Positions 57,732 through 64,000 of a stretch of 64,000 nt of DNA are shown one piece after another (the first letter of the stretch is position 1; the number at the start of each line of letters is the position of its first letter). A program made the translations under genes and the position numbers. This DNA is from Chlorobaculum limnaeum. Lineage in GTDB: Bacteria > Bacteroidota > Chlorobiia > Chlorobiales > Chlorobiaceae. Below the pieces are notes generated by a model. That model was not told where the DNA came from. It was given only the letters and a program-made list of their open reading frames with translations, and did not search any database. The DNA is taken from NCBI RefSeq assembly GCF_001747405.1, contig NZ_CP017305.1, forward strand, positions 1,444,001-1,508,000, given 5' to 3'.

Positions 57732-58382
57732 TTGGTCTCACCTGAACGATTCCGGAAAATCCGCGAGCTGCTCGAAAAGCGGCAGACCGACCTGACGCTC
57801 GTCATGGACAACGTCAACAAGCCGCACAACCTGGCAGCCATCATCCGGAGCTGCGACGCCGTCGGCATTCACCAGGTGCACGCCATTTCATACCGCTCTT
57901 CGATCAAGACCAAGCAGCACACGGCGGCGGGCGCGAGCCGGTGGCTCAAGGTGCGCCTCAGCGAATCGGTCACGCCGGTGGGCGAAAAGCTGCGGAAGGC
58001 GGGCGCGCAGATTCTCGTGGCGCACTACTGCCCGGAGGCGGTCGATTTCCGCGCCATCGACTACACCCGCCCGACGGCTATTGTGATGGGCGAGGAGCTG
58101 AAAGGCCCATCGGAGGAGGCGCTCGACCTGGCCGACAACTACATTTATATCCCGATGATGGGCATGGTCGAGTCGCTGAACGTCTCGGTGGCTGCGGCGC
58201 TCATCCTCTTCGAAGCGCAACGCCAGCGCCAGGCCGCCGGATTGTACGACACGCGCCGCTTCAACGACGCCGACTTTGAGCGCCTGCTCTTCGAGTACAC
58301 CTACCCGCGCCTGGCCGCCGTGCTGCGCGAACAGGGAAAGCCTTACCCGACGCTCGACGAAAACGGCGGCTTCACGGAGTGA
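57732..58382 (+). CDS. trmH: tRNA (guanosine-2'-O)-methyltransferase TrmH
   Basis: 216 residues. SPOUT signature: LVMDNVNKPHNLAAIIRSCDAVGIHQVHAI, IVMGEELKGPSEEALDLADNYIYIPMMGMVESLNVSVAAALILFE. The match to TrmH also begins near the start of the chain (SPERFRKIRELLEKRQTDLTLV). The only sensible start is TTG at 57732; the nearest ATG upstream is in another frame. It 2'-O-methylates G18 of tRNA. No strong ribosome site is visible, only AGGA further upstream. Confidence 0.9.
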   Translation: MVSPERFRKIRELLEKRQTDLTLVMDNVNKPHNLAAIIRSCDAVGIHQVHAISYRSSIKTKQHTAAGASRWLKVRLSESVTPVGEKLRKAGAQILVAHYCPEAVDFRAIDYTRPTAIVMGEELKGPSEEALDLADNYIYIPMMGMVESLNVSVAAALILFEAQRQRQAAGLYDTRRFNDADFERLLFEYTYPRLAAVLREQGKPYPTLDENGGFTE

Positions 58383-58857
58383 AGCCAGCACATCTTGTTG
58401 CGCATCGCTGAATTATCTTTTCGCGACGCAAGACCTATATGCGCAATACATATAGAATATCGCTATAAACCTATATCATTTTTGGAAAAAAGCATTTATC
58501 ACTTTTTTTTCCTTTTGCGCCGCGCGAAAATATTGGTAGCTTCTATACATATGCAGTGTAAGCATCCTTCTTCATCGACCTGCGTCAATCAGTGTAACCG
58601 GCACGCAGGCCGATAGTCAGCTGTTTTTTTGAAATAGTTTACCGTTTGTCGAGTGCGTGTCATCCGGTATCGTTGCGGGGAAAAGTCACTGGCAGGGGCC
58701 GTCGTTTCCTCTCATCCACGGTTTTGCGCTCATCGACACCAGAAAACTCCGGTTGACTGACCGGACGCTGAACAGGCAAACGGCGCAACCGCTCCGTTAG
58801 ACCTGAAGAAGAGAGGATTGCGCAGGTTTTCATCGAACCGCAAACAAACGATGACTG
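58383..58857. other. 475-base region upstream of the eCIS genes
   Basis: An AT-rich left half (58431-58560) and a GC-rich right half. No gene is supported; the frame at 58395-58616 has no ribosome site. The region holds the inverted and direct repeats listed separately and is the probable control region of the injection-system operon. Confidence 0.5.
58433..58476 (+). promoter_or_regulatory. Operator-like repeats ahead of the eCIS operon
   Basis: CTATATG (58435-58441) and CATATAG (58449-58455) form a 7+7 inverted repeat with 7 bases between them. The word ACCTATAT also occurs twice in direct orientation at 58433-58440 and 58469-58476. They lie about 400 bases upstream of the first gene. Regulator unknown. 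Confidence 0.35.
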
Positions 58858-59475
58858 ATGATTTCTCATGCCCTGACGATCGTGGTCAATGAGCTGAACT
58901 CACACCTGAAGGATATCTACGCCATGGATACCGAAATCGCGCGTCCTGGCAATCCATCCGACGGTTTCGATATGTCGAACAACTCGAGTTCGAGAGAATC
59001 GGTGATCTTTTCGGTCATCAACATCAGGGAAGAAAAGACGCTCAAGAACCAGCCCAACTATCTGCGCGACGAAACCACGCTCAAGGCGCTGTATGAAAAT
59101 CCGCCGGTCTTCCTGAATTTCCAGATTCTGGTGATGGCGCCCCACGCAAACTACTCCAATGGCCTGTTGATGATCTCCAGGGTCTTGCGCTTTTTCCAGT
59201 ACAAAAATGTCTTCACGCAGGACAACGTCCAGCCCGCCTCGATCACGAGCAATGCGCCCACCAACGACCTTGATTGCCTCGAATCGTTCAAACTGATCTT
59301 CGACCTTTATTCGCCTTCGATGGAGGAGATCAACCACCTCTGGGGCACGCTCGGCGGAAAGCAGTATCCTTTCGTGATTTACTGGATGCGGATGCTCGAT
59401 CTCAAGTTCAGCGCCCCTCCGCAGGAGGGCAGTCTGATCCAGGAGGTCATCACCGATATCACCCATAAATACTGA
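58858..59475 (+). CDS. eCIS tail terminator protein (DUF4255/Pvc16 type)
   Basis: 205 residues. The N-terminus MISHALTIVVNELNSHL, the central VIFSVINIREEKTLKN and the conserved NPPVFLNFQILVMAPHANYSNGLLMISRVLRFFQ mark a DUF4255 protein, homologous to Pvc16/Afp16, which caps the tube end and stops sheath growth. It is the first gene of the operon here, as in many eCIS clusters. Start ATG at 58858 lacks a strong ribosome site. Confidence 0.88.
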   Translation: MISHALTIVVNELNSHLKDIYAMDTEIARPGNPSDGFDMSNNSSSRESVIFSVINIREEKTLKNQPNYLRDETTLKALYENPPVFLNFQILVMAPHANYSNGLLMISRVLRFFQYKNVFTQDNVQPASITSNAPTNDLDCLESFKLIFDLYSPSMEEINHLWGTLGGKQYPFVIYWMRMLDLKFSAPPQEGSLIQEVITDITHKY

Positions 59476-59480
59476 CCCCC

Positions 59481-59630
59481 ATGACCGAACGAACGGAACG
59501 CACAAGCAGCGGGCTTTTCGCGCCTCTCCGCATCGCGGCGGTGTGCGGAGTCGGCGGCGACTTCGGCATCGTAGACAGCGAAGGCAAGCCGCTGGCGCTG
59601 AGCTGTTTCGGAGATATTCATCTGACGTAA
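59481..59630 (+). CDS. 49-residue protein of the eCIS operon
   Basis: Starts ATGACCGAACG 5 bases after the previous stop and ends TAA 23 bases before the sheath gene. Sequence: MTERTERTSSGLFAPLRIAA, then VCGVGGDFGIVDSEGKPLAL and CFGDIHLT. No family recognised. Position between tail terminator and sheath, and the tight spacing, support a real gene. Confidence 0.5.
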   Translation: MTERTERTSSGLFAPLRIAAVCGVGGDFGIVDSEGKPLALSCFGDIHLT

Positions 59631-59653
59631 CCTCAACCTAAACGGGATAAATC

Positions 59654-61741
59654 ATGGCAACAATGTACAAGACCCCCGGCGTCTATATCGAGGAGATCCC
59701 GAAGTTCCCTCCTTCGATCGCGCCCGTGGCAACGGCGATTCCTGCCTTTATCGGCTATACCGAAAAGGCCCTCAAAAATGGCGAATCGCTCACCAGCAAG
59801 CCGACCCGGATCGAATCGATCGCCGAGTACGTCGAGCTGTTCGGCGAAGGGCCGTCGCAGAAGATCGAACTCTATCTCGACGCTGACAACAACTACATCA
59901 GCAGCGGCAAGCCCGCCGGAAGCAAGGCCCGGCTGCTGTACGACAGCCTCCGCATGTTCTACGCCAACGGCGGCGGCAACTGCTACATCGTTTCCATCGG
60001 CAGCTATGAGGAGAGCCTCGACAAGCAGGCATTCCTCGACGGACTCGCCGCCGTGGAGAGCGAGGACGAACCGACCATCCTGCTCTTCCCCGATGCCGTC
60101 AACCTCGACGATTCGGGCCTGCATGACGTGCAGGTCGCCGCGCTCTCGCAGTGCAACAAGCTCATGGATCGCGTGGCGTTGTGCGACACGGTCAATTCGG
60201 GCGACTTCGGCGCTGACGTCCAGCGGCTCCGCGACGGCATCGGCATCAACAACCTCAAGTACGGCGCGGCCTACGGCCCCTGGATCAACACCAGTCTGCC
60301 CCGCACCTTCTACAACCGCGACCTGACGCTGAGACGCGACGACAAGAACGGCGACCCCATCGCGCTCAACAGCCTGACCAGCGACAGCGCGATCCAGCAA
60401 ATGCTCTCCGACGTCGCCGAAGCGCAGAAGGCGGTCGATGCGCTCAGGGATGCCGAAAACGCCGCCGCTGGCGAAGGCAAGAGCTGGACCGAGCAACTCA
60501 AGAAGCTCTCCGACGCCTATAACGCATTGCCAGCCGATGCCGACCTGACGACAGATGTTCAGCCGGCCTTGCAGGGTATTTACGATCTGCTTGCCCTCGT
60601 CGTCGCCAATGTGAAGGATATGGCCGATGGCCTGCCGGCAGTCGTCAGCGCCTCGCCCGATCCGTCGGTGCCGGAGACGAAGGACTTCATCCTTGCAAAG
60701 GACATTACGCAGTACCTCGGCAGTTCGGCGCTGAAAAGCTCGGTCTTCGACGTGCTGGCCGCGCACTACAACTATCTGGCCACGACAGGCATGCCTGGCG
60801 AGCCTGAGGAGGGCTCGGAAGAAGAGCCGGAAAATGTGACCATCAAACTCTTCTCGGACAATCCCTCCAGCGCCACGACCGATCTCGGCAAAGCGATCGA
60901 GCTGCTCGACTACGCCAACGCTGCCGCTTTCCTTGCGGTATCGAAAACGGATGTCACCGCCAAATACGCCGCCGCGACGACGGCCAGAGAGATGGCCGAC
61001 ATCGCCCGTAACGCCGCCGCGCAGGCCGCAAGTTCCATCATCGCCCTCTTCCGCTTCGCCGAGAGTTCGGCGGCGGAGTACGAAAAGAAGTTCAACGACG
61101 CCCTGCTCAGCAGCTTCGGAACCTACAAGAGCCTCGTGAGCAAGGCGATCGAGTCGATGAACCAGCTTCCGCCATCGGGCGCGATTGCGGGCGTGTACGC
61201 GGCGGTGGACTCGAATCGCGGCGTCTGGAAAGCTCCGGCCAACGTCAGCCTCAACTCGGTGGTCAGCCCCGCCGCGAAGATTTCGCAGGAGCAGCAGGCG
61301 GACTACAACGTGGATGTGAACGCCGGAAAATCGGTCAATATCATCCGCAGCTTCACCGGCAAGGGTGTGCTGGTGTGGGGTGCGCGCACCCTGGCGGGCA
61401 ACGACAACGAATGGCGCTACGTCAACGTCCGGCGCTTCTTCAACTTCGTCGAGGAGTCGGTCAAGAAAGCGACCGAGCAGTTCGTCTTCGAACCCAACGA
61501 CGCCAACACCTGGGTGCGCATCCAGGCCATGATCGAGAACTTCCTGACCGTGCTCTGGCGGCAGGGGGCCTTGCAGGGCATCAAGCCGGAGCACGCCTTC
61601 TACGTGTCGCTCGGCCTCGGCAAAACGATGACCGCGCTCGACATCCTCGAAGGACGCATGATCATCGAGATCGGCATGGCCGCCGTCAGGCCCGCCGAGT
61701 TCATCATCCTGCGCTTCTCGCACAAGATGGCCGAATCGTAA
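59654..61741 (+). CDS. eCIS tail sheath protein (Pvc2-4 type)
   Basis: 695 residues, longer than the usual 350-500. N-terminal MATMYKTPGVYIEEIPKFPPS is the classic sheath start, with IAPVATAIPAFIGYTEKA. The C-terminal domain has GVLVWGARTLAGNDNEWRYVNVRRFFNFVEESVKKA and ends FIILRFSHK, both standard for contractile sheaths. Between about residue 230 and 520 lies an extra Ala-rich, helical insertion. It forms the contracting outer cylinder. The next gene is 57 bases away. Confidence 0.93.
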   Translation: MATMYKTPGVYIEEIPKFPPSIAPVATAIPAFIGYTEKALKNGESLTSKPTRIESIAEYVELFGEGPSQKIELYLDADNNYISSGKPAGSKARLLYDSLRMFYANGGGNCYIVSIGSYEESLDKQAFLDGLAAVESEDEPTILLFPDAVNLDDSGLHDVQVAALSQCNKLMDRVALCDTVNSGDFGADVQRLRDGIGINNLKYGAAYGPWINTSLPRTFYNRDLTLRRDDKNGDPIALNSLTSDSAIQQMLSDVAEAQKAVDALRDAENAAAGEGKSWTEQLKKLSDAYNALPADADLTTDVQPALQGIYDLLALVVANVKDMADGLPAVVSASPDPSVPETKDFILAKDITQYLGSSALKSSVFDVLAAHYNYLATTGMPGEPEEGSEEEPENVTIKLFSDNPSSATTDLGKAIELLDYANAAAFLAVSKTDVTAKYAAATTAREMADIARNAAAQAASSIIALFRFAESSAAEYEKKFNDALLSSFGTYKSLVSKAIESMNQLPPSGAIAGVYAAVDSNRGVWKAPANVSLNSVVSPAAKISQEQQADYNVDVNAGKSVNIIRSFTGKGVLVWGARTLAGNDNEWRYVNVRRFFNFVEESVKKATEQFVFEPNDANTWVRIQAMIENFLTVLWRQGALQGIKPEHAFYVSLGLGKTMTALDILEGRMIIEIGMAAVRPAEFIILRFSHKMAES

Positions 61742-61798
61742 CCGATGAACGGAGAAGCATATAGCAGTTTTATCAAACCATAAATCTTACAGACGATC

Positions 61799-62236
61799 AT
61801 GGCACAGGAATATCCGATACCAAGGTTTCACTTCCAGGTTGACTGGGGAGGCGCCAAACTCAGCTTCACCGAAGTCACCGGGCTGGTGATGGAGCGCGAA
61901 AAGATCGAGTACCGCCACAGCGACAGCAAGGATTTCAGCAAGATCGCCATGCCGGGCATGGTCAAGAACAGCAACATCACGCTCAAACGGGGCAAGTTCG
62001 AGAACGACTTCGATTTCAACGCCTGGCTCGAAGCGGTAGCCAACGAGCGCGTCGAGAACCGCCGCGACGTCACCATCCGGCTGCTCAACGAGAAGCACGC
62101 GCCGGTGGCGGCCTGGACGGCGGCGCGCTGCTTCCCGGTCAAGATCACCGCGCCCGACCTCAAGTCCGACGCCAACGAGGTGGCCATCGAGAGCATCGAG
62201 CTGGCGCACGAGGGGCTGAAACTGATGAAGGTCTGA
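61799..62236 (+). CDS. eCIS inner tube protein (phage tail tube, T4 gp19-like)
   Basis: 145 residues: YPIPRFHFQVDWGGAKLSFTEVTGL, REKIEYRHSDSKDFSKIAMPGMVKNSNITLKRG, then RRDVTIRLLNEKHAPVAAWTAARCFPVKITAPDLKSDANEVAIESIELAHEGL. This is the conserved tube fold of gp19/Hcp-type proteins (Pvc1/Pvc5). Subunits stack into the rigid inner tube. The paralog follows 13 bases later. Confidence 0.92.
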   Translation: MAQEYPIPRFHFQVDWGGAKLSFTEVTGLVMEREKIEYRHSDSKDFSKIAMPGMVKNSNITLKRGKFENDFDFNAWLEAVANERVENRRDVTIRLLNEKHAPVAAWTAARCFPVKITAPDLKSDANEVAIESIELAHEGLKLMKV

Positions 62237-62249
62237 ACGAGGCAAGACA

Positions 62250-62693
62250 ATGGTTGACTACTATCCTCCGTGGGGGTTCTATTTCCGGGTGGTCTTCGGA
62301 ATCAGCAAGGACAAGAACGATGCGCGTTTCCAGTCGGTCTCCGGCCTGTCGGTCGAGTACGACTTCGAGACCTTCCGGGAGGGGGGCGAGAACCGCTTCG
62401 AGCACAAGCTGCCAGTCAGGACGAAATACGCCGACCTGGTGCTCAAGCGCGGCCTGTTGACCGATTCGACGGTCATCGGCTGGCTGACCGACGCCTTCCA
62501 GAACCGCTCGTTCACCCCCACGGACCTGTCGGTCAACCTCCTGAACGAAAAAGGCGAGCCGCTGCAAACCTGGAACGTGGTGCACGCCATTCCCAAAAAG
62601 TGGCTCGTCAGCGATTTCAACGCGAACGAAAACAGCGTCGTCATCGAAACGATGGAACTGAGTTACCGTTACTTCACCGTCCAGAAGGGGTAA
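62250..62693 (+). CDS. Second eCIS tube protein
   Basis: 147 residues with the same fold: GFYFRVVFGISKDKNDARFQSVSGLSVEYDFETFREGGENRFEHKLPVRTKYADLVLKRG, then DLSVNLLNEKGEPLQTWNVVHAIPKKWLVSDFNANENSVVIETMELSYRYFTV. Paralog of the first tube protein; in related clusters the second copy starts the tube at the baseplate. No other gene between. Confidence 0.9.
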   Translation: MVDYYPPWGFYFRVVFGISKDKNDARFQSVSGLSVEYDFETFREGGENRFEHKLPVRTKYADLVLKRGLLTDSTVIGWLTDAFQNRSFTPTDLSVNLLNEKGEPLQTWNVVHAIPKKWLVSDFNANENSVVIETMELSYRYFTVQKG

Positions 62694-62697
62694 GAGT

Positions 62698-62892
62698 ATG
62701 CCAGTAGAGATCAGGGAGCTGCATATCAAAGTGACGGTCAACGAGTCTGAGTCGGGCGATGGCGCAAGCGCGGGCCGGGAGGCCGGAGAGCGGAGCGGCA
62801 ATAGCGCGGGCGGCGCAGCGGATCGCGAGGCCATCGTGGCCGAGTGCGTCGAACAGGTGCTCCGGATTATGCAAAACAAACGTGAACGCTGA
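62698..62892 (+). CDS. DUF5908 small eCIS protein (Pvc6 type)
   Basis: 64 residues: MPVEIRELHIKVTVNES, a Gly/Ala-rich linker, then IVAECVEQVLRIMQNKRER. The PxEIRELxIKVxV start and the CVEQVLxIMxxKxER end identify DUF5908 proteins (Afp6/Pvc6). Overlaps the start of the next gene by one base. It is thought to sit between tube and baseplate proteins. Confidence 0.85.
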   Translation: MPVEIRELHIKVTVNESESGDGASAGREAGERSGNSAGGAADREAIVAECVEQVLRIMQNKRER

Positions 62893-63602
62893 TGGCTGAG
62901 AGCGGAAAACTCGAAAAGATGCTGATCCTGGCCTTTGCCGATTCGAAGAAGGCCGAAAGCGGCGGCAAGAAGGAGGCCGACGACTACGTCGAGGCGCTGA
63001 TCAACCCGGAGAGCTATACGCAGAGCTACAAGCTGAAGTTCTCGAAATCGGGCCAGGGCCAGGGTTCCAGCGGCCAGCAACTCAAGTACGAGTACTCCGA
63101 GCCGGGCGAAATGAGCTTCGATTTCCTCTTCGACAATACCGGCATCATCGACGGAACTCCGCGCGACTCGATCGCCGATGACGTGCAGAAGTTCCGCAAG
63201 GTGCTGACCGATTACAAGGGTGACGCGCACGAGCCGAGGCACTTCAAACTGGTGTGGGGCGAGAACTCGATTTTCAAGGGGCGGGTGACTTCGCTTGAAA
63301 TCACCTACAAGCTCTTCAAGCCAGACGGCACTCCCCTGCGCGCCACGGCCAAGGTAACCTTCAAGAGCAGCATCGAGGAGGAGAAGCGCGCCGCCACCGA
63401 GGACAGGCAATCCGCCGACCTGACCCACATCCGCAAGGTCAGGGCCGGTGATACCCTGCCGCTGATGTGTTTCAGGATTTACGGCGACTCGAAGTACTAT
63501 CTCGACGTAGCCGCGGCCAACGGGCTGGACAACTTCCGTTCGCTTACGCCGGGCGCGGAGATCAGGTTTCCGCCCATCGATAAAACCGGGAAGCTATCGT
63601 GA
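62892..63602 (+). CDS. CIS tube protein with LysM-type C-terminus (Pvc7 type)
   Basis: 236 residues. The N-terminus (KMLILAFADSKKAE, EALINPESYTQSYKLKFSKSGQG) matches the CIS tube protein domain, and the C-terminus RAGDTLPLMCFRIYGDSKYYLDVAAANGLDNFRSLTPGAEIRFPP is a LysM domain as in phage gpX-type baseplate proteins. It links the tube to the baseplate. The stop overlaps the next start (GTGA). Confidence 0.9.
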   Translation: MAESGKLEKMLILAFADSKKAESGGKKEADDYVEALINPESYTQSYKLKFSKSGQGQGSSGQQLKYEYSEPGEMSFDFLFDNTGIIDGTPRDSIADDVQKFRKVLTDYKGDAHEPRHFKLVWGENSIFKGRVTSLEITYKLFKPDGTPLRATAKVTFKSSIEEEKRAATEDRQSADLTHIRKVRAGDTLPLMCFRIYGDSKYYLDVAAANGLDNFRSLTPGAEIRFPPIDKTGKLS

Positions 63603-64000
63603 GCCCCGAGAACACCATACCGACCCCGGCGACTCCTGATGTGTGCACCTTCGCGGTGCTCGTCGATGGCGCGGAGATTCCCGGCAGGTTCCAGCTCGTG
63701 GCGCTCTCGGTGTCGCACGAACTGAACCGGATTCCCGCCGCCGAGCTGCATCTGCTCGACGGGCAGGCTTCGACTGGAACCTTCGCGGCGAGCGACGACG
63801 AACTGTTCATTCCGGGCAAGGAGATCGAAATCCAGCTCGGCTACCGCTCGACGAACGACAAGGTGTTCAAAGGACTGATCGTCAAGCAGAGCGTCAGGAT
63901 TCGCAAGAACGGCAGCTTCCTTTTCGTCGAGTGCCGGGGCAACGCGGTCAAAATGACGAGGGGAGTCAAAAGCCGCTACTTCGTCGACATGAAGGACAGC
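63599..64000 (+). CDS. VgrG/gpD-like spike protein (Pvc8 type), partial
   Basis: Starts at GTG 63599, overlapping the previous stop by 4 bases; only the first 134 residues are in the window. TFAVLVDGAEIPGRFQLVALSVSHELNRIPAAELHLLDG, then FIPGKEIEIQLGYRSTNDKVFKGLIVKQSVRI and FVECRGNAVKMTRGVKSRYF. This is the N-terminal barrel of the VgrG/gp27-type hub. It would carry the puncturing spike. The gene continues beyond the window. Confidence 0.88.
   Translation, partial: MSPENTIPTPATPDVCTFAVLVDGAEIPGRFQLVALSVSHELNRIPAAELHLLDGQASTGTFAASDDELFIPGKEIEIQLGYRSTNDKVFKGLIVKQSVRIRKNGSFLFVECRGNAVKMTRGVKSRYFVDMKDS

Noticed and set aside
58395-58616. 73-residue frame upstream of the eCIS genes
   Set aside because: No ribosome site and repetitive AT-rich codons; more likely a regulatory leader.
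59633-61723. Long minus-strand frame across the sheath gene
   Set aside because: Shadow of the sheath gene; no protein pattern, whereas the plus strand gives a clear tail sheath.

Overview
The window is bacterial chromosome with mostly GC-rich, densely packed coding sequence. Protein style (paired VDWNWKGD-type porins, pst cluster, MurB with a long C-terminal extension, small conserved proteins) suggests a green sulfur bacterium of the Chlorobiaceae, Chlorobaculum-like. This is an inference: no pigment, reaction-centre or rRNA gene is present to prove it. I found no tRNA, rRNA, CRISPR array or intact transposase.

Layout. 1-4,000: end of an outer-membrane protein, a small protein, a DUF2141 secreted protein, a FYESGALK-repeat protein and a BaiN/HI0933 flavoprotein. 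3,750-8,250: an HlyD-type adaptor and a FtsX-type permease without an ATPase gene beside them, then a Pro/Lys-rich repeat protein. 8,380-16,870: an RHH/ParE-type toxin-antitoxin pair, MurB with an extra C-terminal domain, an amino-acid permease, a Ca2+-type P-ATPase and an alpha/beta hydrolase. 16,955-17,215: a Nif11-type leader peptide gene, a probable RiPP precursor. 17,380-22,300: SDR, glycosyltransferase, double pentapeptide-repeat protein, membrane protein and DoxX-like protein. 22,430-26,650: an AT-rich, transferred-looking stretch with a DUF4143 ATPase, an EcoRII-type restriction endonuclease remnant, a DUF2075 nuclease/helicase and a small partner. 26,800-33,800: RND pump and adaptor, PhoU-like protein, CPA2 antiporter and DUF3124 protein. 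34,030-35,400: RelB/YafQ toxin-antitoxin and decayed AT-rich genes. 35,570-44,700: a phosphate block (phoU, pstB, pstA, pstC, two pstS, two porins) with a TTAACA-N5-TTAACA Pho-box-like site. 44,900-49,400: GNAT/PlsC lipid pair, methyltransferase, gph, then an AT-rich insert bounded by a second copy of the gph 3' end. 49,600-58,400: ppk1, an LRR-like protein, a CHAD protein and a ParA ATPase in one direction, then two tandem calcineurin-like phosphoesterases and TrmH. 58,858 to the end: the first genes of a contractile injection system (eCIS): tail terminator, 49-aa protein, sheath, two tube proteins, DUF5908, CIS tube/LysM protein and the start of a VgrG-like spike.

How the parts may work together. 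The Pst transporter, two porins, PhoU, two PstS, and downstream Ppk1, CHAD and ParA suggest uptake, storage and possibly partitioning of phosphate as polyphosphate granules. The eCIS operon at the right edge is the largest accessory system and continues outside the window. The best candidates for undescribed biology are the Nif11 peptide next to the hydrolase, the ppk1/LRR/CHAD/ParA row, the eCIS with its small unassigned gene, and the insert at gph.
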